Counted from the stretch's first letter, positions 1 through 14,200 are shown. The stretch is 64,000 nt of DNA from Diphasiastrum complanatum (GCA_029204225.1 CM055100.1:4529737-4593736); one strand, 5' to 3'. The notes: generated by a model not told the origin, from the letters alone. Program-made: numbers and translations.

Positions 1-802
1 ATGAAAATTCTGATCTTTACATGAGATGATGTGCATGGGCCTCACTTCTACCTGAAAGCTGATCCCCATCCATTCCCCACGCTCCAAGCACAAGAATGAA
101 TGAATATACACAAACCTCACTATAGGCTATACTTGAGCAGCTCGCCCACCTCCCTGAGCTACCAATGATGATTTGCCTCTCCTACATCCCATGTAGGCTC
201 AACTTTCCCATGCTTGACATTGCCAACTCTGATTTGACCAGCTTGTCAGCCTCCCACCAAGGAGCCTGTCTCACCAATATATCCATCATGTCATCCAAAC
301 CAAAGCAAATGCAAACTAGATCCACTGTCGTGATGAGAAACTCACCAACGATCCATAGCATATCAGGTAGGATAGCTCCATCAAAACCCTGTACCATGTA
401 CCATCTGGAAGTGCAACATAAAGAACATGCTGCATCATGGGCTTCGCTCTTCAAGAAGGAAGATAGGAAACCCTCTCCCAATTTTTCCAATGTTGTTGCT
501 ACAACTATTTCGAAAGACAAGTTGAGAGAACAAAAAGCCCATAATGTGAGAGTAAGAGGCATCTTGGACACACAGGATCATCCCAAGAGGGTAGCAAGCC
601 AAGTGGGTTGAATCGATGCAGAATTTCACATGGAAATTTGGTACAAGAAGAATGCCAAAATTGTGTAGCTTATGCTTATCTCAAAATTGTACTAGATGTC
701 TTTTTTGGTAATAGAGAATTGTTGAGATTAGCCAGGCTCACAACGAGGATCCCCATTGCCAAGAAGTGGTGAGAAAGGCAAACCTTGAGCAAGTTGGGAA
801 AG
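1..802. other. No recognisable gene
   Basis: I see no family I can name. Positions 165-611 are open on the plus strand (148 codons), and an overlapping minus-strand frame is open over 182-571. Neither product resembles a family I know, and neither has clear splice or promoter context. If the OSCA gene on minus continues to lower coordinates, this stretch may be intronic. Confidence 0.3.
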
Positions 803-1152
803 TGTTTCCATGGCTGTGACAAATTTGCCTCATACACCATCACAACATGATTCTGTCCGGGTTGTGGTTGGCAAACTCATGAAGATGGATCACTTTATCT
901 CCTACGCACAAACAAAAATGATGTGTCTAGAGTAGCTAACCTATTTATCAGGTACGAATTCATACTTTATGCATTACCGTCATCCATAGTGTCGGATAGG
1001 GATACTTAATTTATTGGTGACTTTTGGACTACAATCATGTCTAGGCTAGAAATGCAGTTGAGAATGAGTAGTATAGAGCATCCTAAAACTAATGGCTAAA
1101 CTGAGAGAGTCAACCAAAACCTTCAGAGCATGACTTTCATTCATGTGTTGTA
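803..1152 (+). pseudogene. Ty3/gypsy integrase remnant
   Basis: Conceptual translation on plus shows the integrase core of a gypsy retrotransposon. The TPSQHDSVRVVVGKL stretch leads into KMDHFISY (the family usually has a W-V-V-V-D-R-L-T-K-M-A-H-F pattern), then the second catalytic aspartate in SIVSDRDT, then EHPKTNG and TERVNQNLQ. In-frame stops follow SDRDT and sit before TERVN, so the copy is dead. No LTR, PBS or reverse transcriptase lies next to it, so it is a fragment. It is probably an old insertion in or beyond the next OSCA intron, which would make it antisense to that gene. Confidence 0.75.
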
Positions 1153-2086
1153 AACTACAATACAAACGACTTTGCATGTAGAAGATGATCCAAAAAAGCT
1201 TTGAACAAAAACCTTAAGCATAATATAAAATATTCTCCTTTTCAGTCAAAATTTTGAGTCTGTAAAAACTTTTGCTAGATAGCAATACAAGTGCCCGGTT
1301 TGAGCAGCTCCAATGGATGTATATAGCTCCAAATCTGGTTTACAAAAAGTACGAAAATGAAAACATTTTCCAATCTTTAACGTACACAATGTAACACAGT
1401 TTCTCCCCTTCCAAAGCAATGCTCTAGTACCAAGTTACAAGTATTGAAACGGAAATAGGATAACATTAGAAAAAACTAAATGTGTACTACAAGAACCACC
1501 AATGAATTGATAATGAAAATTTGTACGACTATGCTAATAGGAAATCTAACAAACTCACGAATTTGGACTAGGAGCACAAAAAGAATGTGTGACCTTATCC
1601 TAATGTTCAAAGGGCCCAAGAGGCCAAACCATATATTTCACTGATAAATATTAACAAATAATGTGTTCAACGCCCATGGCTCGATATAGATGGCCTATAA
1701 ACCATGCGTTGTAAGATGACTACTACTATTGACAAACTCACAATTTGCACATGAAAACCAAACTCATACAAGAGAATTATTGAATGATGATACAAATCGC
1801 CTAGCAAGAAACATATCAGTAATCAAACATGTTTTCATTCAATATGTCATTGAACCCATACACTAAGATTGTTAGAATCATAAGAAAGCACTTACTATAC
1901 ATGAAGAAACTCGACAATGTACATGCTCATTCAACAAATATATCGACATTAATTTTGTGGTATTATGGAAGTTTACAACCTTCACTTGTATAGATCCATC
2001 GGACATCCAGAATTCTCAACTCCATGAATTGCAACATCATTCTCACGTAGTAAGTGATTCCTATAAAGAGAATGCAACATAATTAC
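1153..2086. other. AT-rich noncoding, probable OSCA intron
   Basis: No coding similarity is visible. On minus this follows the donor of OSCA exon 5 (GTAATT, just below 2087), so it is most simply intron 5. I looked here for the next family exon (the conserved F-V-S-F-x-x-R-W-G-A-A region) and did not find it. Confidence 0.4.
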
Positions 2087-2275
2087 CTTCTTCTTGAGAG
2101 CACTTTGATGCTCTCTAATGCGTTGATGAAGGTCCTCAATCTTCTGTGAATTCACCTCAATTGGATCTACTTTGGGTCCAAACCAAGCAATAATTCTTTT
2201 TGAATTTTTTATTCTTTCACTTGTCGGTTGCTTCTTCAACTCCTCACCCTTTTTGATAAGTTCCTCCAATTGATG
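2087..2275 (-). CDS. OSCA-like exon 5
   Basis: The acceptor GTACTCTTAG precedes CATCAATTGGAGG on minus, in phase 0, matching exon 4. The exon encodes [15 protein letters not shown], then [20 protein letters not shown] and [16 protein letters not shown]. The order (K-L-x-x-L-x-x-K-K, then G-x-x-G-x-x-V-D-x-I, then a charged helix) is that of the OSCA cytosolic domain, which ties it to exon 4 although 10.4 kb of intron lies between. It ends at a GTAATT donor. Confidence 0.78.
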
Positions 2276-5200
2276 CTAAGAGTACAAACAATAAAAAATA
2301 GTCAGGGCACATGTCAAGGAGAGATAAAAAGATGGAGATTTAGCATGAATCAACAACTCTTCAACTCTATACCTTAAGGGTCACAAGCTAAACTAAGTTT
2401 GTCTATCTTCGATCATGTTATCCTTTTTTTTCACTTTGGAAAAACAAACAAACACATGAATTGCTTTGTACCTGCTTGCCCTACAAAAGCAATGCAATAA
2501 GAAAAACTAATATATATTGTTCTTCTTTCAACTGCCCACGTTTTTTTATAAGTTCCTCCAATTGATGCTAAAAGTAACAACAATTGAAAAACAATCATAG
2601 TACACCTCTCATGTTAAGCATGCATTAAAAGCAAAATACATTAAGATGTAGAGTTTAGGTCAATTGACCGTTCTTCAATTCTATAACTTAAAATTCACAA
2701 GCTAGACTACATGTTTTGTCTATCTTCAATCATGTTTTCCTTTTCTTTCACTTTGGAAAAATAAACAAACACAAAAATGGTTCGTGCCTTTTTGGCCCTA
2801 CAAAAGCAATATAATAAGAAAAAAACAAAATATGTTGCATTCTCAAGGTAGGTATCAACTTGATTCACAACCTACTTGGGGCCTTCTAGACAAGGTAGGG
2901 AACTCTAGCCCTTCCTTTGTATATCATTGTCAAATTAGGTATGCAGCCTAAGTTTAGTAGAGTGTAAACAGGAAATAGAGACATTCAATTGAAGCTTATG
3001 TTTTGGACTATTTGAGTCCTCTTTAAGAAGCTCATAGATCTTCCTAGTAGAAAATCAATTTTTCATTATGAGGGACACTCATGCGCACATGAGGCAAAGA
3101 TAGAGATTCGTTTAACTGGGTTAGAGGATCATGACCTATGTCATGGGCCACATAATACTCCAGATGAGACAAAGCATCAAGAGGAGGTAGAGAATCAAGA
3201 TATTCCATATCAAATAGAAAACTATTTAGATGAGCAACAGAGAACATTGTGTCATGAATTACAAGAGACTAGGGATGACATTTTGGCAAAAGATTTTCTA
3301 AATGCAATAGAAATTCCAAAGATATGCCATTTAACCACAAGTCCGGATTAGGCATGGATAGAGTCATCAGACAAGAACACATGCAGAGGATCATTTAGAT
3401 CTCCCCAACCGCTTCACAACTCAAAATCAAGTAAATTCATCTTTGAAGCACATAGGGTTTGTATATGAGCACCAGTGTTATGACCCTATAACTAGAGGCC
3501 ACCAACTCTAATGGAGCCGATAGAAGATGGTAAACACAATACAAGGCAAGACAGTGTACATAGTGTGAAAAATTGTCAACTAGTAGTATTTTCCTAACTT
3601 GAGATTTTGTAGGCCTATGGCCAAATAAAAGTTAGAGATAGGTTCATACATGTATGTAGAGGCCCAAAGTATGTGTACACTACTTTTGAGGTCACATTAA
3701 TTAGAGGAGGTCGAGTGTGGAGCTCTTCTATTGGCTCATAATTTGGTGCATTCCTATTTGACCAAATTTCTAGGTATATGGGTGAATCCTATTGGACCCC
3801 AATTTTAGCCTATCATAAGACAAGTGGCCAAGAGGCACTATGGCTGCTATAAATAGCCATCTCCACGAGTATGTACACATCTCATTTTCATTCTATTGAA
3901 TGAATGTTATGCTCTTTGAAGATCCATCTTCTTCTCTCTCACTTTTTTGTTCATATCTTGCATTCTAGCCACTAGAATTGTGATTTCTTTGTTGCTATGG
4001 CTTCACACGTGTGAAATGCAGGTTGTAGGCTCTGAAGTACGGACAGGGACAGCAAGTTTCTGTTTGTGGAAGCTTATGATCAGATTTTGATGTTTAGTTG
4101 ATGTTTAGTATGCTTAACATCACAATTTCTATCATTTTTTCAATCTAGATGTGCATAACTTCCATGGCCAAGATCTTTATGAAACTTTAGCATCTTTTGG
4201 ATCTGAGTTTTTCACATGGTATCAGAGCATTAGGCGGCCAAATGTGCAGGTTTTGCCAGATTTAGAAGAGATTTGTGGGCGAGTTTGCTTTTGTAGCATT
4301 CCAATCAAGTTTCTAGCTAAAAATCTTGTTGATTTATGTGTAGAAATTGGATCTTTGTGATCAAAACATCATTTGTATGCATTTCAATTGAAGTAGGGCG
4401 AATTCCCTCTATACTTATCAGAATAAGGAGACAAAAATTGTTTTGGAAAGAGGGAGATGCAAGATCCAACAAGATCCTATTAGTTTTCCATTCTAGCATA
4501 TAGTTTTTTGATTCAATTTCTTGCTTCTTCATGTCAAAAACTTCAAAATTGATGTAACCCTCTGATTTTCAGTTTGCTGAATGATTCAAGAGTGTATTTC
4601 AATCTTAGGAGTGAGGGAAAAGCAAGTATATTGAGGTTTGGTCTTGGTTTGATCAAGAAATCATAAAACTAGTGGCTAAAATTGAGAAAAAAGTGAGGAA
4701 AAGAGAGAAAAAGTAAGGTTTTAGGTTCCAAATCTTTGTGATTTCTTCTTGTGTTTCATTTGTTGATTCAAGAGAGTGCTTAGTGCATTGGAACAGGTCA
4801 AAGATCAGAGATCAATCATTGCAACATGGCTACAAATGGAGGCTACATGTTGGAAAGCAATGATAGGCTTACCTCCCTCAACTATTCTACTTGGAAAGTA
4901 AGGATGGAGTCTTTGCTTGAGATGAATGAGTTGATGGATATTGTTGTAGGTGTGGAGGAGAGACCTTTGGCACCTCAAGAACAATTGAGGTATGACAAGA
5001 GGGCAAAGAAAGCCCTTCACATGATCAAGATGAATGTGACAAATGAGCTTATCAAAGAGGTTGGTAAGTGCACATCATCTAGTGAAGCTTGGGAAGCCTT
5101 GAAGAAGGTTTATGAATCCAAGTCTACTTCTAGAGTGTTGACTTTAAGAAGGCAAATCTTTTCTTGTATGCAAAAGAAGAGTGAGAATGGACATGCTTTT

Positions 5201-8200
5201 GTTTTGAGAGTTAAAGCATTGAATGATGAGTTAGCATGCATTAATGATGGCATAAATAATGAGGAGCTTGTTCAAGTGATTCTCAATGGCTTGTTGGATG
5301 ATCATGCTAATCTTGTTCAAAGTTATGCTATCCAAAAATGTTTACCAAGTGTTGGAGACTTGCAAGAGGTCTTGTTGGCTGAAGAATTCAGGTTGCAAAC
5401 AAGAGTGGGAGCATCTTCTACATCTCAAGGAGGAGAAGAGGAGGCAATGTTCTCTAAAGGCAAGTTCAAGGGCAAAGGTAAAAGCAATTGGTCTAAAGGG
5501 CAAGACCAAGGTGAGCACTCTACTTTTGGCAAAAAGAAGGATAGATCTAAGCTAAAATGTTTCTATTGTGGAGTCAAAGGGCATTTTGCTAGTGATTGTT
5601 TTAAGAAAAAGAGGGATCAAGGGGAAAAGCAAACCAATCTAACTATTGATGAGGGTGGGGATGAGCTTCTTTCAAATGATGCTTTTGTTATGTCATCTTG
5701 CTTGTTGGCTAATCATGGAGACATTGATCCTTGGTGGATTGATAGTGGAGCCACTTCTCATATGACATATCATAAAGAGTATTTTTCATCTTTAATGGCA
5801 TTTGATGGTGATAGGAAGGTAATCTATACCGCAAATGATGGTGAGTGTGCAATCAAGGGGATTGGCACAATTCCTATTTCACTTTCTACAAATAGGAATA
5901 TAGAATTGAAAGATGTTTTGCTCATTCCATCCATTACCAAGAACTTACTTAGTGTAAGCCAAATGCTTGACAAAGGATTCAAAGTTGAGTTTGATGGTGA
6001 TGCTTGCTTGATCAAAAAGGGGTGTAGTATCATTGCAAAAGGGAAAAGGCAAGGGAAATTGTTCAAGCTTGATGCATGTGTTGTTGCTAACCAAGTTGGA
6101 TGCATGGCAAATGAACAAATGTCAATTCAAGAGGTATGGCATAAAAGGATGGGACATCTCAACTACAAGGCCTTGGAGGTAATAGCCAAAAAGGAGGTAG
6201 TAAGGGGACTTCCCAAGTCTCTTACTTGCTTGAATCATGTTTGTGAAGAATGTGCTTTGTCTAAATCACATAGATTGCCATATACTAGATCTATATCTAG
6301 ATCTAAGATGCCTTTTTCTCTCTTGCATTCGGATATTCATGGTGTTACTACAATTAGCAATGGAGGTGCTAAGATGTATGTAACTTTCATTGATGATTTT
6401 AGTAGATTTTGTTGGGTTTATCTACTAAAGAGCAAGGATGAGGTGTTTGATGTGTTTGTCAAGTTCAAAGTTGCTATTGAGACTCAATTTACAACCAAAA
6501 TCAAATGCTTGAGGAGCGACAATGGTGGTGAATACATTTCTAACAAATTCAAAGCCTTTTGCGATGAGCATGGGATCAAGAGGGAGTACACATGTCCAAG
6601 AACACCACAACAAAATGGAGTGGCCGAGAGGAAGAATAGAACCTTGTGTGAGAGTGCAAAGGCAATGAGATTGAATGCTAATCTTCCTAAACCTTTTTGG
6701 AGTGATGCTTTGTTGTGTGCAAATTTCCTATGCAATAGATGGCCAAGTGTTGTATTGGAAGGAAAAACCCCTTTTGAAGCTTTGTTTGGTACGAAGCCTA
6801 ATGTCAAGTTTCTAAGAACTTTTGGATGCATTTGCTACTTCAACATTACTCTTGATGATAGAACTAAGGAGGATCCATCTTCAAGAAAGGGCATTTTTGT
6901 TGGTTATAGTGAAGTAAGCAAAGCATATAGGATTTATGTTCCTTCAATCAAGAAAGTGTTCACAAGTAGGGATGTCATTTTTGATGAAAGTAACATTCCA
7001 AAAGTTGTTTCAAGTGATGATGGTGTTGTTGCAACTAATGTGCTTGATGACAATGGAGTTGATGACACATTGGATGTGGATGTTGAAGAAGCCTCTTCAA
7101 GTAAAATTCCAAGGAGAACTCCAAGGCATAAAGTGAAACCCTCAAGGCTCACTTATGATGGCAAAGGTAAGCAAGTGGTGGATGGATCCAACTATGCTTT
7201 CCTAACTTCTTTTGATGTACCTTCATGTGTAGATGAAGCAAGGCAAGAAGAGGAATGGATCCAAGCAATGGATCTTGAGTTTGAAGCACTTATGAAGAAC
7301 AACACATGGAGATTGGTGGAGCTTCCAAAGGGCAAAAGTGCAATTGGATGCAAATGGATCTTCAAGGTAAAGACAAATCAAGATGGATCTATCAACAAGT
7401 TCAAGGCAAGGTTGGTGGCTAAAGGTTATGCTCAAGAGCATGGCATTGACTATGAGGAAACCTTTGCACCCGTGGCAAAGATGGTGAGCATAAGAGTAAT
7501 CATTTCCCTTGCAACTCTTTATGGATGGGATCTTTGGCAATTAGACATTTCTAATGCTTTCTTGAATGGTGATCTTGAAGAGGAAGTCTACATGGAGCAA
7601 CCCGAGAGCTATGTTTCTCATAGCAAGCCTAATCATGTGTGTTTTCTACAAAAAAGTTTGTATGGTCTTAAGCAAGCACCAAGGAGTTGGTATGCTAGGC
7701 TTAACTCTTTTCTACTTTCTCAAAACTTCACTATGAGTGAGTATGATCATTCACTTTACTTTAGAATTAGTGCTAATGATGTTACAATCCTTATAATTTA
7801 TGTGGATGACATTATTTTAAGTGGAGGGAACAAGGAAGATATAGAAGATATCAAGAAAGCACTAAAAAAGGAATTTGAAGTGCATGATCTTGGTCTTTTG
7901 AGCTATATCTTAGGAATAGAAGTAATTAGAACTTCTCAAATCACTTTTATTTCACAAGAGAAGTATGCTATTTCTATTCTCAATAGATTTCATATGGTAG
8001 ATGCAAATCCTATTGATACACCTATGGAATCACATGTAAAGCTAACTATAAGAGGTAATGAAAGATCCTTCGAGGACATTACTCTCTATAGGAAGCTAAT
8101 AGGTTCTCTTATATATCTAACCATCACAAGACCTGATTTATCTTATTGTGTTGGTAGATTAAGCCAATTCATGCAAGATCCTAGCATAGAACATTGGAAA

Positions 8201-11200
8201 CTAGGAAAGAGGATCTTGAGATACATCTCGGGAACAAAAGATTTTGGCATTGTTTATAGAGGCTCATCACCTAACTTATTTGGTTTTTCAGATTCAGATT
8301 TTGCAGGAGACCTTATGGATAGAAAATCCATAAATGCACATGCTATTTTCATAGGTGATGGAGCTATCTCATGGATGTCGAAGAAACAAGCAACTATATC
8401 ACTTTCTTCTAGTGAGGCCGAGTACAAAGCTTTGACATCATGCACAAAGGAGATGGTGTGGATCAAGAGGATGATTATGGAGCTTCATTTGCTGGATTTT
8501 TCAGAGAGTCCAATCATCTTTTGTGACAACCTTTCAGCCCAAAGTCTAGCAAGCAATCCGGTTTTCCATGCAAGGAGCAAACATATCGAGGTGGCTTACC
8601 ATTTTGTGAGAGAACAAGTGTTGGCAAAAGAGATCAAGCTTGAACATGTCCCATCAAAGGAATGTGTGGCTGATATCTTTACCAAAGCATTGGGAAAGGA
8701 CTTATTTTTCAAGCATAGAACAAGTCTTGGTGTACTTTCTAAATCTATGCTAAAACTAGTTGAAGAGGGAGTGTGAAAAATTGTCAACTAGTAGTATTTT
8801 CCTAACTTGAGATTTTGTAGGCCTATGGCCAAATAAAAGTTAGAGATAGGTTCATACATGTATGTAGAGGCCCAAAGTATGTGTACACTACTTTTGAGGT
8901 CACATTAATTAGAGGAGGTCGAGTGTGGAGCTCTTCTATTGGCTCATAATTTGGTGCATTCCTATTTGACCAAATTTCTAGGTATATGGGTGAATCCTAT
9001 TGGACCCCAATTTTAGCCTATCATAAGACAAGTGGCCAAGAGGCACTATGGCTGCTATAAATAGCCATCTCCACGAGTATGTACACATCTCATTTTCATT
9101 CTATTGAATGAATGTTATGCTCTTTGAAGATCCATCTTCTTCTCTCTCACTTTTTTGTTCATATCTTGCATTCTAGCCACTAGAATTGTGATTTCTTTGT
9201 TGCTATGGCTTCACACGTGTGAAATGCAGGTTGTAGGCTCTGAAGTACGGACAGGGACAGCAAGTTTCTGTTTGTGGAAGCTTATGATCAGATTTTGATG
9301 TTTAGTTGATGTTTAGTATGCTTAACATCACAATTTCTATCATTTTTTCAATCTAGATGTGCATAACTTCCATGGCCAAGATCTTTATGAAACTTTAGCA
9401 TCTTTTGGATCTGAGTTTTTCACACATAGCTCCGTAGGCTCTTAACCCACTATTGGTCCATACCCTAGCATTAAGGCCTAACTTCAATGTAGGGCCCAAC
9501 AGCAAATAAGGCCCTAAGTTAGGTACTGACATGCAACTCAGTGATTAGGTGTCCTGTGAAATGGCAGTGGTGCCAATGCACATGGCACAGAGCATGCAAT
9601 GAGCTTATGCCAAGCTAGGTGGGGAATTCTCTATCATAAGAGAATGCAACGGCTAGGTGGATCAAAATAAAGCTAGCCCTACTCTGTTTCCAAGCTTCTA
9701 ACACTGGTATCAAAGCCACCTTGCCATTTTGTTTTTGAATTTAGAGAGAGAATTCTCAGTGCCCGCCGCCCTTCTTCCAGGCCATTTTTCTCTTCTTGCA
9801 TGTAGGTTTCTTTTGGAAAAAGATATGGAGGGATTGGGGGCACATTCTATTGGGGTTCCAGCGAACAGATTCAACAGCAGGAAGGCCACACTGTAGCCGG
9901 ATTACTTTGAAAAAAAATTGTAAAAGAGAACCACGCTAATCCATAACGCTCGGTAGGCAAGATTTCAACACATCCTATCCATCATTTTTGCAGCTAGAAC
10001 CCACACAGATCTAGTGTTCAGAAGGCAGGTCTCCAACACTATTTGCAAAGACATATGAGCTTCTTAGGAGAATTTTTCTGGCCTCGCATGATAAAGGACG
10101 TTTGTCATTATGTGGTTAGTTGCCATAAATGTCAAGTTAATAATGTAGAGCGTCTAAATGCGGGTGGGTTACTGCAACCTTTAGAAATACCAACTAGTAA
10201 GTGGGAGAGTACCTCCATGAATTTAATAGTAGGCCTGCCCAAGACCCAAAAAGATCATGACGTCATATGGGCCCTACTGGACCGTTGGACTCATTTTATC
10301 ATGACGTCATATGGCTCATTTTATCCTGACCAAAACAATCATCACAGCTCTAGAATTAGCAAGGTTATCTGCAGAATGGCTATTTAAACTTAACGGTCTT
10401 CCCTCCGGTAAGGTTAGTGACTGGGATAGTAAGTTAAATGCGGGACTTTGCATAGCAATATTCCATCGCCTCCATACTAAGCTTAATATGAGTATAGTTG
10501 ATCATCCTCAAACTAACGATCAAACAGAAAGAGTAAACCCAAGTGATGGAGGACATGCTAAAGCACAAGTTAGCAAGAAACAAACCAACTGGGAAGAATA
10601 TCTTCCTATATTGGAGTTTGCTTATAATAGTGCCAAACATGCAGCTACAGGATACATGCCATTTATATTGATGTATGGTTTTCAACCACGCTCACCCACA
10701 GCCAGAGGGTTTTAGCAAGAAGAGATTGAAGCAGCAAAACCCTTTTTAGAAGACCTAAACCAACAGGATGTTCAATTCTTCTTTGGTGAGTCTTCCTTCG
10801 AGTTCCAACTAATTCTAAAACTCTATAAACAGGAGTGTGTGCTAATCTCCTAGGTATTGTGGTCCGTTTACCATTATCAGGAGAATAGAAGTTACCTATG
10901 AACTAGAATCCCCAAACAATAGTAAGGCCCATCCAGTTTTTCATGTTAACTAGTTACAAAAAGCTTTAACCAGATCAAATAATCTAGTAGAGGACAACGT
11001 TCTAGTTAAGCCCTTGGAAACTCAACAAGTTCTTCAAGAACCAGAAAACCTTCTTGATTGAAGAGAGACTCAGACATGTCACACCTTATATCAAAACTAA
11101 TTTTGATAGAAAACTCCAATCGACAAGCTTGAAAGTGCAATGAGCTCATGTTCAAGTATGGAATATACAGGTCCGTAGGGTATTTGAAAAAAAATCTTGC

Positions 11201-14200
11201 AAAATAGAAAACAAAATATTCTATTTTGAGCAAATTTCCACTTTGCAATAACTTCACTTTTAGCAAGTCAAAACGGATGGAAAATGTATCTTTAAGCTAG
11301 TAGGACATAATAGAACATGTAGATCCACTCAAACATTGAACAAAAGGTGTTTTCCATAAAAGTAAAGAATTCCCTTTGACCAAAACTTTGATTTTGCAAT
11401 AACTTTTGAAGAACTTTGATTGATGTGGCATCTACTTTTGTAGGTGTGCCTTGATCCTTTATTTCCAACTTTTGTCACCAAAAAATAAGTAGATGACCTC
11501 CAAAAAGCCAAAAATTAGGGTTTCTAGAAGACGACGAAAAAGAAACTTACTTTGCAGGGGGAGCCCAGCACTAGGAGACCAATGCAACTAACAAAACTCA
11601 AATCTGATCACAAGCGAAAGAATGATGGCAAAAAATGTCAACTTAGATCTAGAGGAAAAAAATGGCTAGAGAGAGAGCTTAACCTTCTGGGTTCCCACAA
11701 TGTCAACCAAAGCCCTACAAAAGTTGCTAAACCTAGAATCTCTATTGAAGTAGTGGTGCACAAAATGTGCCTCATGTACAAATGCGCTGCTTCTGGAACA
11801 AAGTTGTCAATTGGTCACAATAGTCTTGCTCTATCAATGTGAGGTTTGGGGAAGAAACATTTTCTCACACTAGATGGACAAAATTGTAAGGTTGCAAAAG
11901 AACATTTATTGCTCCCTGAGAGTAAAATAATTTACACCTTACTCCATCCCCTTGCTTGAAACCGTAGCACAAAACAATAGCGGATGCTACCGTGTACTCC
12001 AAACTATCTTTGAGTATTTGATTGACTCTGTTTGACACTTCCGCTAATAAGCAGTAAGCGTTTCTAGCAATACGCTATATTAATCTCCAAGATCAATATG
12101 CAAAAATGACTAAAGAAATGAAAATCAAGTTAACCTAGAAGCCGTAACCACGATGATGGTGATCCATTCTATTGAAAGAGCAAATGAGTAGGCTGACATG
12201 TGTCACTCATACACTGGACCAAGTGTCCTAGTGAGCATGTGACACGTGTCATGTTTGACCAGTCAACCTTGACATGTGCCACTCATTCACTAGACCAAGT
12301 GTTCCAATGAGCATATGACATGTGTCCTATTGACTACTGTAAATGACCGGGACCGGGACAGGGAGTAAAGGCTCTAACAACTAGCATCTTTGGTCACATA
12401 GTTTTCTAGAGGTGGACTTCTTTAAGAGGAGTTTTTTACTATATAAGTAGCTCTTTATCTATGGCTATGTTTTTGTTGGTCCCATAGAGGCTGTTAATAC
12501 AAATATTTCATGATCAAACACAAATTATCAAACTTCAGCATGTACCTATGCCAAACTCGAAAGAATAAAACCAACTGCGTCATTGATGCTAATAAAGTGC
12601 TAAAAATCTTAGCTCTCCTGCACAACATGAAAATACAAAAGATGCACCAACACTCTCGAATCAACTCCAGGAGATTGATGATTATACCAGCATGGCAGAA
12701 ATTTTTCCTTCAGAATAGGCCATTTGATGTGTATAGTAGGTAGAACTATAAAATCGAGCGAAAAAGGCTTCGACACTCTCACTGTAACTTTGATGTTCCT
12801 GCTCCCGAGGAATTGCACGAACAAGAGCAGTGAATTGATCTGGTTGAGGACGGGTAGCATTGATAAATTCAAGACGTTTTTGAGAAATGTGCTTGTATTC
12901 CTGATAAGAAAAAATAGATATGTAAGCAGATTACAGCAATTTTGATTTGCAAACTTTTTATTTCCTAATATCACACATGAAACGAATGTGAAGCCAAAAT
13001 AAATGATCATAAATGACTCTAGAGAAATATAAAAGTATAAGAATCTGCATACCAAATAAAGAAGGCAGTATGCTACTATCGAGAGGATATACAAAGCTGA
13101 AAAGTGTACCCACAGCCTGTAAAAAATGAGGTCATAGAATCGATAACAACGCTAAAGTAGCAACCAAACATTTCAAATTCAACAGTATGCACTAGGTCCA
13201 CCAAAAGGTCATGTAAAAAGGTAACTGCATCAGACAGGTTACGATCTGGCAGAGTAACTTGTGCAGTGCTCAACTTGCGAAACAATTTGCAACAACTTTT
13301 TACAAATGACATTACTTGTTTGATCTTCTCAGCAAGCTTACATGTAATCTCAGATAAATCAGCAAAAGAAAACGCTTTATAAGGACAAGAGCTCAGCAGA
13401 AGCTGAAAGCCAATCTCCAACTTCTAAACCTCACAAAAGTTAAATTGAAGATTTCAAAGAAGTTTCAACAGAAGTTAAATGCATCAAAAGTCGTGAGTAC
13501 AATCCAAAAGACCTAAATGCAACCAACTCGATCCACAGAGAAGAAAACAGCTTTTGAAACAGGAATAAGCAAATTGATGTTCAGGATTAGTGCTTATTTT
13601 CGTAGCAATTTGTACACTTAATGAACTCACCGATTTGAGCCATTCTTGACATTTGCTATGGTGAAATAATCCAGCTGATCAGTTTCATTTCCACGTCTAA
13701 CTTGAGTGTCAGTGTAATTAACTGGAACAAGGATACAGACTCCCAAAATAGTACTGATGGCAAAAAGCCGCATACTGCACAAGACAACAATGACTTTGCA
13801 AGAATCAAAATATGCACTCTTGATCCATAAAGACTGCATTAAGTGGAATGAAAGATTTTTTCAGATTTGAAAGAGACTTCACATCTTGGGCCATAAGGAG
13901 ACATCAAAAACCAGATATAAGGTGGAACCAATTGAATGTGAAAAAAATGACATTCTCGAATCATTTGTTTGTTAATATGGACTCACTTATTGCTAATAGT
14001 ACAAAAAAATTCACTCTATGTAACAGCAATAAACTTAGAAAGAGAGCAGAGGAAGACCCCTTAGGAAAAGTCCGCATGGTACATCTACAAGCACTTGAAC
14101 TTTGTATATCTAAACATCATGCACTTAAATTACAGATATCACTCTTGTGAATAAAGGAGGCCAAAGCATATGCCTAATCCTAAAGAACTAGCAACATACT

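Larger units (their letters stand above)
3564..9424 (+). mobile_element. Ty1/copia retrotransposon, element 1 (complete, young)
   Basis: This is a full element of 5861 bp. It has two 653-bp LTRs (TGTGAA...TTCACA) that read as identical by eye, a TGGTATCAGAGC PBS immediately after the 5' LTR, an intact 1316-codon gag-pol frame, and a GAAGAGGGAG polypurine tract against the 3' LTR. It is flanked by a perfect 5-bp target duplication, CATAG (3559-3563 and 9425-9429). It sits inside a gypsy LTR within OSCA intron 4, antisense to that gene. Element 2 (36415-42275) is its near-identical inverted twin. Confidence 0.97.
3476..9703 (+). repeat. Probable gypsy 5' LTR interrupted by copia element 1
   Basis: Left part 3476-3563 begins TGTTATGACCC. 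Right part 9425-9703 ends CTTCTAACA, and one base later comes TGGTATCAAAGCC, a good initiator-Met PBS. Removing the 5861-bp copia element and one copy of its 5-bp TSD leaves an LTR of about 360 bp. The left boundary is inferred from the TG start only; no matching 3' LTR was found. Confidence 0.45.

Noticed and set aside
182-611. Protein-coding gene on either strand at 165-629
   Set aside because: Frames are open on both strands and neither product resembles a known family; no splice or promoter support.
3016-3475. Gypsy 3' end before the TGTTATG terminus at 3476
   Set aside because: No polypurine tract precedes 3476, whereas a PBS follows the other end at 9705, so the LTR is a 5' LTR and the frame at 3016 is not its pol.
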